Below are positions 21,701-29,727 of a stretch of 64,000 bases of DNA, in pieces. The DNA is from Pisolithus tinctorius (Eukaryota > Basidiomycota > Agaricomycetes > Boletales > Pisolithaceae): positions 682,001 through 746,000 of the forward strand of contig JANFAH010000007.1 of assembly GCA_024663395.1 (NCBI GenBank). The letters are read 5' to 3'. The notes under the pieces are model-generated. The model was not told where the DNA came from and did no database searches. It saw only the letters and a program-made list of their open reading frames with translations. The translations under genes were made by a program, and so were the position numbers. Numbering within the stretch: the stretch's first letter is position 1; every line of letters starts with the position of its first letter.

Positions 21701-22649
21701 CTCTTCTTTCATGAAGGAACTATTTAAAATGCTGGGAGTACAGCAGAAACTCTCTATGGCTTTCCACCTGCAAACGGATGGACAAACAGAGTGGTTGAAC
21801 TGCAAGATCCAGCAGTATTTATGGATGTATGCCAACCAACAACAGGCTCATTGGGAAGAATGGATACCTTTGGCTCAGTTTGCATACAACAACTCTGCCT
21901 CATCTTCTACTGGCAAGTGCCCCTTCAAAGTTACTCGATCCTATAGACCTAGGATGGGCATCGAACCAACAACATCAAAGGTAGAAGCAGCAGAGGAAGT
22001 TGCTAAATCCTGGTTCCAGGTGTTCCAAGATGTAAAAGCAAACCTCACCAAGGCGCATTCTCAGCAGAAGCAACAAGCAGATAGATGCCACTCGTCTGCC
22101 CCTTCCTACTCCATTGGATCTCAGGTCTGGCTAGCTACAGACCATCTGTCCTTGAAAGAACAGCAGAGCCATAAGCTTTCCAAAAAGTGGATTGAACCAA
22201 ATGAAGTTCTAGAGGTACTTCTGAACACTCTTAAGTTAAAGTTGCCACACAACATGAGGATCCACCTGGTCGTGAATGTCTCATGGGTGAAACCCTACCT
22301 TGGTGCTCTTGATGGGCAGCCTGTCAACAGGCCTGGACCACAGAGGGTTACTGACAAAGGAGATGTTGAATACAAGGTCGAATATGTTGTCAACTCCCAT
22401 TTGAAACAAGGAGCTCTTCAATTCCTCATGCATTGGAGGGGATACCCCAAAGAAGATCATACTTGGGAGCCAGCCTCCACCTTGAAGAATTCGCAGTCAG
22501 TGATCAAGGACTTTTATCGATCCCACCCTGGGGCCCCCTGTAAATTATCTCTCCTTTTGTTGGAAAGCTTTGATAGCTTGTTCACACCTGTGCCAGAACC
22601 ATTTACTACTGTTCATCCTATTTGGTCTCACCTGGAAGTCAAACCTTAG
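18757..22649 (+). pseudogene. GyB-1 pol (PR-RT-RH-IN-chromodomain), five internal TGA stops
   Basis: Order: Ser-rich linker, protease LLDSGATGVFIDKDFV and LGHTWLHQHN, RT (MVQDYRYLNEHTVKNLYPLP, FGLCNSPATFQNMM, catalytic VIYIDDLMIF), RNase H (MDTSDYATRAVLSVE, DHHNLKWFMT), integrase zinc region (HDSPLAGHCGIKG to CQTCQASK), core (LMTDFMDLG, VIIDRFSKEAEF, ISDRGPQFASSF) and chromodomain (EYKVEYVVNSHLKQ, LQFLMHWRGYPKEDHTWEP). The frame is interrupted by five stops near 19023, 19155, 20523, 21213 and 21624, all TGA, mostly at positions where Arg is expected or where GyB-2 has Gln. All catalytic boxes are otherwise recognisable. Confidence 0.92.
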
Positions 22650-22659
22650 GAGGGGATAG

Positions 22660-23058
22660 TGTAATGACCAGTAGACTTTCCACTTCTGCATTTCCTACTT
22701 GCCTATATATATCCACCCTCTGGTTAGGGTTACACTTTAGGGATGCTTAGTCATCCTGGACTTTTCCTTTCACTTACTCTTTCACACTTACATGATACTT
22801 AGTAAGGCTGTGCCTCATTGCTAATGCATGTTCACATTCGTCCAATAGCATAGTTCTCTCTTTTGTTTACTTCTTTCCAGAATGTTCTCTCATGGCAGTA
22901 CATACAAACAGTAAGGCAGTATATAAGTCCCATCGTTTGTCATAGCCAGGTTCTCTAATCTAGTTTGTTTTGAGCCTAATCCTCATTCAATGGGTTCCAC
23001 TCCCAAGCTCTCTGGTTTGAAGTGTTAGCTGAGAAGACTCTCATCTTTGGTTGCTTCA
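22660..23058 (+). repeat. GyB-1 3' LTR (399 bp)
   Basis: TGTAATGACC...GGTTGCTTCA. It is the uninterrupted reference that defines the LTR end and the empty site for the solo LTR at 16518. Confidence 0.92.
22920..22967 (+). promoter_or_regulatory. GyB LTR TATA box and predicted transcript start / self-primer
   Basis: TATATAAG at 22920-22927. AATCTAGTTTG at 22957-22967, 37 nt downstream, is the exact reverse complement of the tract next to the 5' LTR in GyB-2 (36673-36683 seen on the plus strand). In Tf1-like elements the RNA 5' end folds back on this site as primer. Confidence 0.7.
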
Positions 23059-23063
23059 CTTTC

Positions 23064-23623
23064 CCTTGTCAACACCTGGGCCAGCTCCCTGACCAGTCTC
23101 ACCCTCAACCGGCCACTGGCAATGCTCCTTGAGCTTGTTGCACCAGTTACAAGCCATGTGCTTCTTCTTGCTGTCAGTGCTGCGCACACAGGTCATGTTG
23201 GTCTGGGTGCATCAAAGGCAGCTGGTAGAGTGTTAGTCAAAGAGCACCAGTGATGACCAAAATAAGACTTACTGAGGGTTCATCACCTTGATGTTAGAAC
23301 TGGCCCCAGTCGAACTACCCACCAGGGCATCTGCCTGCTGGCTCTCAGCTGCCTTCCTGGCTTCTTCAGCCTTGCATGCAGCCTCTATCCTCTGTGCCTC
23401 AGCCTCTGCACATGCTCTTTCTTCTTCAAGCTGGGCCTGCTCTTGCCTCTCTGCCTCCAACTGGGCTTCCTCCTGTGCCTTCACTTTGTGCCTCTTGCAC
23501 TCAGCCAGCTTGCCCCAGACTGCTTGTTCATCATTGTCACTGCCTACCTGCAGCTCAACACTTGTTGCCCAGGTCAGGTAAGAGGTCTTGATCATAGGGG
23601 GTTTGGGACCAGTGAATAGACAT
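23064..23623 (-). pseudogene. antisense accessory gene of GyA-3, N-terminal part with intron
   Basis: Minus strand from ATG 23623 (MSIHWSQTPYDQDLLPDL). A 5-nt loss soon after it shifts the frame. The main part is a charged coiled coil (EEAQLEAERQEQAQLEEE, ACKAEEARKAAES), ending ...KVMNP. An intron at 23272-23222 (GTAAGT, TTGACTAAC branch-like, ACCAG) joins it to a cysteine-rich exon that runs to 23064, where GyB-1 interrupted it. Confidence 0.65.
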
Positions 23624-23754
23624 GTCAAAGTGAGGAACCAAACCTGAGAGGGACTGGTCTTAAGTCCACCAGTTTTCAAGGTCAGACACAAAATTTTTGT
23701 TCTCAGCATTGTCCTCATTGGAGCCTTGTGGGCTTGGCTCCAAGAGGGGGATAC

Positions 23755-24785
23755 TGTCATGACCATGTCCAGACCATCCTAGACCAGCTCTACACCAGTC
23801 TCAACCAGTCTCACCTTAACCCTTGCCCCAGTCCCAGCCTTAACCCTTCAACCCAGAAACATGTTAGCTCATGAGGCACTGCTAGGCAGTGCCCAGTTGA
23901 GTTGTTCACTCAGTTGGTACTGGGCTGGTGTAATACCCAGCCCAGCCACTAGTCATGCCCTGGTTCCCAGTAATCCTTTGTTCATACTTTGCTTGATAAC
24001 ATTCTTTGTAACATCTGTCAAGTTCATGGATGTCTGGGTTGAAGCCAGACCAGAGACCAAAGTGGGCACAAGGCCGAGGGATTGGGATCAGGAGGGGAGT
24101 TGAGGATACAGATGTTTGGACTGTTTGGACTTAGCAACTGAGATTACAGCACTATTCCCTTGCATGGGTCTCAGTCCAAGTCTGAGGCTGAGGTGGGGTT
24201 ATCAGGATATACTTAGTTGATTTCAGACTGAAGAGTACAGGCCGAGTATGTATGAGTTTTATATACCAGAGACAACTATAGTACAGAGACTGGTAATGCT
24301 GGTCTCACAAAGATTGCTAAGGTGATTGGTAAGACAAGTATTAGTAATGTATGACTAAGGTAGTGGAGACTGGGGACACAACCAGGCAGGATTCAACTGA
24401 AATGACAGGCACTGCAAAGCAGTGTTCACCATGCTAGACCAACTGGAGATATGGGATTGGCAAGGCCAAGGCTGGACTGAGTGAGTGTGAGGCTGAGTCC
24501 AGCCAGGGTCAAGACACAACTATGACAACATCTTACTTACCAATCAGTTTACCAATCACTGCTGTACCAGTGCTATGTTACACTTACTTTACCTTTAGTA
24601 TTTAAGCCATAGGAAAATCTGTTTAGCCTCAGTCTGAAATCAAACAAGTCTTGTCTAACCTGGTCTCATCTTGTTTCTGTCTCTCAACTGGACTATGGCC
24701 CATGCAAGGGAATAGTGCTGCTACCCAGTCACTAAGTCCAATAGTCCAAAACCCCCTAGTATCTTGTATTCCCCTGTGACCCCCA
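23755..24785 (+). repeat. GyA-3 3' LTR (subtype A1), interrupted and truncated
   Basis: Starts TGTCATGACC after the polypurine run AAGAGGGGGATAC. It is interrupted at 24011-24542 by a solo LTR with ACATC duplication and continues to about 24785, where GyB-2 pol sequence begins. The last ~50 bp of the LTR are missing. Confidence 0.8.
24016..24537 (-). repeat. solo LTR, GyA subtype A2, inside a GyA LTR
   Basis: 522 bp, TGTCAAGTTC...TATGACA on the plus strand, flanked by the 5-bp duplication ACATC (24011-24015, 24538-24542). Related to the GyA-1 and GyA-2 LTRs. Left by LTR-LTR recombination. Confidence 0.88.
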
Positions 24786-27365
24786 ACCAGAATGTGATCA
24801 ACTCCTGAGTTCCTTTTATACTGTGATGTCCTGCTAGGGGTGAATTGTGAAGAGCATCAAGCAGCTTCCTTTGAAGTGCACTAGGCACCCAGACCCTTTC
24901 TCCATCATAATGAAGACTGCCTCAGAGCTCACATCCAATGGGGACTCCTTCAGCTCTAGCAGACTCGATCTGCAAATCTTTCATGAAGGGGTTCTCTAGT
25001 TTTACCAAACAGACCTGGTTTGGGTTTATAAATAGGGACTCTTCTGACTTTGCCCTTTCTTTTCCTTCTATAAAGTCCTCTCATCTCAACAGGGCATCTG
25101 GTCTTCCCATTGTGACTCCAGGTTTATGAACTATAATACAGTTGAAGTGACTGAAGTACTGCACCCATCATGCCTGGCACAGCTGAAGCTTTTGAGCAGT
25201 CATGAACCACTTGAGGTTGTGATGATCCATCCAAATTTCAAACTGGTATGGAGTAGCTTTGAGGTAGTGATGCCATTGCTCTAATGCATGGATAATGGCC
25301 AGCATTTCTTTGTCATGAACCATATAGTTAAGTTCTGCCCCAGACAGAGAATGACAAGAGTAGGTGACTGGTCTCCAGAGACTGTCATCGCATTCTATGG
25401 AAGCACTGCTCCAGTGGCATAGTCTGAAGTGTCCATCTCTAACTGAAACCTCCAATCCTGATCAGGGAACATAAGGATAGGAGTGGTAGCACAGGCCTCA
25501 TTTAGCATGTCAAATGCCATTTGACACTTGTCATCCCAAATGAATGGGAGGTCCTTCTTCATGAGGTTGTTCAGGGGTTTCACAATCTGCATGAAGTCCT
25601 TAATGAAGTGTCAGTAGAAGTTCACAAGGCTGAGAAGGCCATGAACTCCACAAACATTTGTAGGTATGGGCCAATCCTGCATGGCAGAGATCTTGGCAGG
25701 GTCCATACATACTCCATTAATGCCAATAATCATTCCTAGAAAGTCCACCTCTTGTTGTCTGAAGAGACATTTTTGTGGTTTGACAAACAAGTCATTTACC
25801 TTTAGCCCTCTAAGCACCTCCAGCACAATCTTGTCCTGTTCCTTCTGATTGTCCATTTTTGTAAATATCATTAGGTCATCAATATAGATGACAAGCACAT
25901 CTTCCATATCACCAAATATGTTGTTCATCATGTTCTGGAATGTAGTGGGCAAGTTGCAAAGCCTGAAGAACATGACCAGGGGCTCAAAAGCACCATGATG
26001 GCATATGAAAGCAGCTTTCCACTCGTCACCTTCTTTGATCCTAATGTTGTTGTATCCCCACTGAAGATCCATCTTTGTGAAGAGTTTGCAACCTTCCAAC
26101 TTGTCAATGAGTTGAGATATTAAAGGGAGTGGATACAAGTTTTTGACAGTATGCTTGTTTAAATAACAATAGTCCTGGACCATTTGCTTCTTTCCATCCT
26201 TTTTAGGGATGAAGAACACCAGAGAGGTTTGTGGCGATTTACTAGGCTGAATATAGCCCTTCTTGAGCTGTCCATTGACAAAGTCACTGACTTCTCATTG
26301 CACATCAGGGGAGAGAGGGATCAACCTTCCCTTTTTTGGTACAAATGACTCCTTTAGTTCTATAGCATGGTCCCAAGGTTTCCTAAGTGGCATGCACTCA
26401 GATTCCTTTTCCAATAAGACCAATAAATATTCATGATATGCCTTCAGAACAAGTTCCTCAGGGGTTTTATCTGTTTTAGGTTTGTCTGTCTTCAGATCTC
26501 AGATCCAAGAGACATAAGAGTCCAAGGCTTCCTGTTTGAGTCTCTCCACCCTATGTACAAATGAGGTTTTTGGTGCCAACTGCCAGCATCTAGCCAGGCA
26601 TCTACCCATTTTAACTTCACCAGTTTTCCAATCTATCAGCAGGTTGTGTTGATGTAACCAGGTATGTCCCAGGATCATGGTACTACCTCCTAGATCAGTT
26701 ATCTTGGCAAGAAGTTCCTTGTGATGGTCAAGGTATTGAGCCTGAAGGTGAGCCTGATGTGTAATCCTTCCAGTGGAATTAGGCAAACTGTCAACATTAA
26801 ATACTTCCACTACTCTTGGCAACACTATCTTTGGAATCCAGTTCCTTTTGATGAAACTTCTGTCTATAAATACCCCAGTAGCACTGCTATCAAGTAGTGC
26901 ATTAACCTTGAACACCAGACTGGCATTTGTTCACAAAACCAAACAGACCTCCATAGAATCTTTCAGGTTCAGCATGCATTGGGTTTCAGACTGTATGGTG
27001 GTCTTTGTACTACTACCTTCTGAACCTGGGGGATCGAAAGAAACATTTTTTTGCTTTTTGTTGCAAGCAGAATTAAGCAGGCAAGGTTTTACATCCAGCC
27101 CTGAGCCCTTTTGGGACTCCACTTCAGATGATGTAAAAGTAACAGAATCCAAATCATTAAATATATCCTGTGATTCTTCAACATCGAGAAAAGAGAAATG
27201 ATTGAAAGAAACTACTGGTACACTATTTTTGGTGTTTTTATTTTCAACTTTTGTATTTTCTTTTGTATTTTTAAGTCCATAAGTAGAATGAAATCTGTAA
27301 GTAAAAGAAGAAGAAGAAAAAGGAACAAACATCCATATGCTAGAGTCTGCAGGACCCAATTTCAC
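24786..27365 (-). pseudogene. GyB-2 pol, truncated in integrase
   Basis: Minus strand. Linker, protease LLDSSATGVFIDRSFI (the Gly of D-S-G is Ser here) and LGHTWLHQHN. RT: MVQDYCYLNKHTVKNLYPLP, FFRLCNLPTTFQNMMN and VIYIDDLMIF. RNase H: MDTSDYATGAVLP, then a frame change to IECDDSLWRPVTYS and DHHNLKWFMT. Stops and shifts occur near 26920, 26490, 26230, 25605 and 25450. Where GyB-1 has TGA near 19023 and 19155, this copy has CAA: both derive most simply from CGA by opposite-strand CpG changes. Confidence 0.88.
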
Positions 27366-27763
27366 TGCAGCTCCAATTCTTTTAACTGGTTGATGTGAGC
27401 AATGATCTGCTTGAAGCTCATCCCCTCCATGGCCTTTAGGTGGGGGTCAGGTCCAGTGTCAGTATTTACAGCCCTGACAGGGTGTCCTTGTGGTTGTGCC
27501 TGCTTCAGGCACTTGCTACAATAATGGCCTTTCTGGCCACATCCAAAGCAGGTTATGTGGGATTTGTCCTTAGGGGGTCCCTTCCCCTTTCCTTGTCATG
27601 GAATGGCACCTATGTCCATGGGGGTGCTGGCCCCAGGTTGTGTCCCTGTGTTTGTGAAGCCATGGGGTTGACTCTGAGGCCATACCCTCAAAGAGGAGGC
27701 TGTCATATAGTGGTGATTTTCGAAATTTCTGGCAACTGACTGGAGCTCAGTCATGTAATCCTT
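27362..27763 (-). pseudogene. GyB-2 gag, C-terminal part
   Basis: Continuation of gag downstream of the GyA-4 insertion: KDYMTELQ, a Gly/Pro-rich linker, knuckle CFGCGQKGHYCSKC, then HPVRAVNTDTGPDPHLKAME and LKELELQ-stop, parallel to GyB-1. One TGA lies in the linker (27593-27603 region). Confidence 0.85.
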
Positions 27764-28338
27764 TGTCATGACCATGCCCAGACCACCCCAGACCGGCTCT
27801 ACCCCAGTCTCGACTGGTCCTGTCCAACCCTTGCCCCAGTCCTGGCCTTAACCCTTCGACCCAGAAACGTGTTAGCTCGCGAGGCACTGCAAGGCAGTGC
27901 CCAGTCAAGTTGTCCCCTCAGTTGGTACCAGGCCAGTGTAACACCCGGCCCAGCCACATGTCCTGCCCCGGTTCCTGGTAATCCCTTGTTCATAGTCCTT
28001 GCTTGATAAGATTCTTTGTGACACTACTTACCAATCATCGCTGTACCAGCGCAGACCGGTCTCCAGTGCTATGTTACACTTAGGTTACTTCTAGTATTTA
28101 AGCTGTAGGATAATCTGTTTAGCCTCAGTCTGAAATCAAACTAGTTCTCATCTTAACCCGGTCTCTCTCGTCCTCTGTCCCCTGTCTCTCGACCAGACTA
28201 CAGCCCATGCAAGGGAATAGCGCTGCGCCCTCAGTCGCTAAGTCCAATAGTCCAAAACCCCTTGATATCTCGTATTACCCTCTAACCCCCGACTGGACTC
28301 TGGACTGGCCTTGGACCGGTGAAGACCCAGACTTAACA
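27764..28338 (+). repeat. GyA-4 5' LTR (575 bp, subtype A1)
   Basis: TGTCATGACCATGCC...GACTTAACA. Contains many CpG sites lost in older copies. Confidence 0.95.
28095..28136 (+). promoter_or_regulatory. GyA LTR TATA box and predicted transcript start / self-primer
   Basis: TATTTAAG at 28095-28102. AGTCTGAAAT at 28127-28136 begins 32 nt after the TATA start and is the exact reverse complement of ATTTCAGACT at 28341-28350, just inside the LTR. Confidence 0.75.
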
Positions 28339-28340
28339 GT

Positions 28341-28350
28341 ATTTCAGACT
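28341..28350 (+). promoter_or_regulatory. GyA-4 primer-binding site (self-primer type)
   Basis: ATTTCAGACT, 2 nt (GT) after the 5' LTR end. The same tract sits at the same place in GyA-1 and GyA-2. Confidence 0.75.
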
Positions 28351-28405
28351 CACACTTGTGTGGGTCATCACCCTTCTGCTCAATCCTCAGTATCACACCC
28401 TCGGC

Positions 28406-29689
28406 ATGCCTACCCAAACCAGAACCCAAGCAGCACAGGCACGTGCTACCACCAACCCAGATTCCGCTTCAGCAGTCGACTTGCACTGCGCTGCTGCCCT
28501 GGTGTCCTTAGGGACAGCCAGAAGATTGCCTGGTGAAGTCAATAACTTCAGAGGCTTCTCAGCCCATAAATCCACTACCCCCATCCCTAATCGACCTCTC
28601 GCACCCACTAACAACCCAGATAATGATGATGAAGAACCCCTCCCAGAGGATGATGTCAAGCCTGGTGCAACCGTGCTTGATAACCTTGCCAAAGCCATCG
28701 AGCTCCTCGCACGTAATGCTCGCACCGGCTCTGAGTCATCCTCTAGAACCAAGTTGCGCAAACTGGACACCTTCAATGGGACAGACCCAAAGAAGCTGCA
28801 TGCATTTCTTATCCAGTGCAAACTTAACTTCCGGGACTGGCCCCAGGCCTTTCGAAGTGATCAAGCCAAGGTCACTTTTGCGCAGTCATTCCTGAAAGGG
28901 ATGGCTCTTGAGTGGTTCAAACTGGACCTACTTGGGACTGAAGACCCAGAGGACCGGCCCTACTGGATGGACTCCTGGAAGGAGTTCATCATAGAACTTC
29001 AAACTACTTTCAGACCTCATGACCCGGTGGCTGACACTGAAAGCCAGCTAGACCACCTCCAAATGAAAGATAATCACCAGATCAATAAGTACATGGTCGA
29101 ATTCAACCAGCTTGCCTCACAAGTCCAGGGATATGGTGATGGTGCTCTGCGCCACTTCTTCTACACCGGTCTCCCCGACCGTATCAAAGACAAGGTCTGC
29201 CAGGTCGGCAAACTAAGAACCCTTCACAAGCTTCACCGCCTAGCGCAGGAGATTGACGCACGCTACTGGGAGCACAAAGAGGAGGTTCAGCAGTCTAGTA
29301 AGCACCAGGGGTCGTCCTCTGGTAACAAGTCTACTCCCAACCCCAGTCACAACAATCAGTCTAAGCCTGGTCAAGAGAAGACCAAGACTGGCAATAACTC
29401 TGGAAATAGCAACTCCGGTAACCAAACTCAGTCTAAACCTGCCTTGACCGGTCAGACTGGCTCTAACACACCCAAGCCGGACTCAAACAAACTGGGCAAG
29501 GACGGCAAGTTGACACCAGAGGAGCGCAAATGCCATAGAGACAATAACCTTTGCATGTTCTGTGGGGGCACCGGACATTTTGCAGATAAGTGCCCCAAGA
29601 AAGCCGGAAAAGCCAAAGCTCGCACTGTGGCCACCTCTGAGGCAGCACCAGCCTCAACCTCGGGCTCTGCCCCCAAGGCAAAAAAATAG
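28406..29689 (+). CDS. GyA-4 gag polyprotein
   Basis: Open frame of 427 residues from the ATG at 28406 (MPTQTRTQAAQARATTNP), chosen over an upstream in-frame ATG (28358) because GyA-1 and GyA-2 start at the equivalent site. Acidic Asp/Glu-rich region near residues 70-95. Retrotransposon gag core: TFNGTDPKKLHAFLIQCK, SFLKGMALEWFKLDLLG, TFRPHDPVADTESQLDHL, YTGLPDRIKDKVCQVGK. Ser/Asn/Gln-rich linker follows, then knuckle CMFCGGTGHFADKC (CX2CX4HX4C) and a basic Lys/Ala tail ending KAKK-stop. It forms the particle shell and binds the RNA. The stop sits in the frameshift signal that gives gag-pol. No internal stop. Confidence 0.93.
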   Translation: MPTQTRTQAAQARATTNPDSASAVDLHCAAALVSLGTARRLPGEVNNFRGFSAHKSTTPIPNRPLAPTNNPDNDDEEPLPEDDVKPGATVLDNLAKAIELLARNARTGSESSSRTKLRKLDTFNGTDPKKLHAFLIQCKLNFRDWPQAFRSDQAKVTFAQSFLKGMALEWFKLDLLGTEDPEDRPYWMDSWKEFIIELQTTFRPHDPVADTESQLDHLQMKDNHQINKYMVEFNQLASQVQGYGDGALRHFFYTGLPDRIKDKVCQVGKLRTLHKLHRLAQEIDARYWEHKEEVQQSSKHQGSSSGNKSTPNPSHNNQSKPGQEKTKTGNNSGNSNSGNQTQSKPALTGQTGSNTPKPDSNKLGKDGKLTPEERKCHRDNNLCMFCGGTGHFADKCPKKAGKAKARTVATSEAAPASTSGSAPKAKK

Positions 29690-29727
29690 GTAGCAGCTCT
29701 CAGGACTCCGCACAGACTGAGAGCTGC
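29680..29727 (+). promoter_or_regulatory. GyA-4 gag-pol -1 frameshift signal
   Basis: Slippery heptamer A AAA AAA (29680-29686) read GCA AAA AAA TAG in the gag frame; 6-nt spacer (29687-29692); perfect 11-bp stem 29693-29703 / 29717-29727 with a 13-nt loop. The -1 frame after the slip (ATA GGT AGC) is continuous with the pol ORF. Confidence 0.82.

Larger units (their letters stand above)
16177..23058 (+). mobile_element. Ty3/gypsy GyB-1, structurally complete
   Basis: Two LTRs of 399 bp (the 5' one after removing a nested solo LTR), leader, gag, pol, polypurine tract GGAGGGGATAG before the 3' LTR, and TSD CTTTC (16172-16176, 23059-23063). Inserted in the antisense gene of GyA-3. A chromodomain at the C-terminus of pol places it among chromoviruses. 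Coding frames are broken by stops, so it is dead. Confidence 0.92.
14085..24785 (+). mobile_element. Ty3/gypsy GyA-3, 5' truncated, split by GyB-1
   Basis: Plus-strand pol 3' half (14085-15506), antisense gene (15741-16176 and 23064-23623) and 3' LTR from 23755. GyB-1 (16177-23058) is inserted in the antisense gene with TSD CTTTC. A solo LTR (24016-24537) is inserted in the 3' LTR with TSD ACATC. The left end is cut by the GyA-2 LTR and the right end (about 24785) by GyB-2. Confidence 0.85.

Noticed and set aside
18757..22649. TGA read as an amino acid (recoding) because so many TGA codons occur in pol
   Set aside because: Both host genes here (RPL10, NAG1) end in TGA, and related copies have Arg or Gln codons that CpG change would convert to TGA; decay explains it.
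27198..27739. Plus-strand ORFs opposite GyB-2 gag/pol
   Set aside because: They are antisense shadows; unlike the GyA antisense gene they have no conserved start, intron or homologue in GyB-1.
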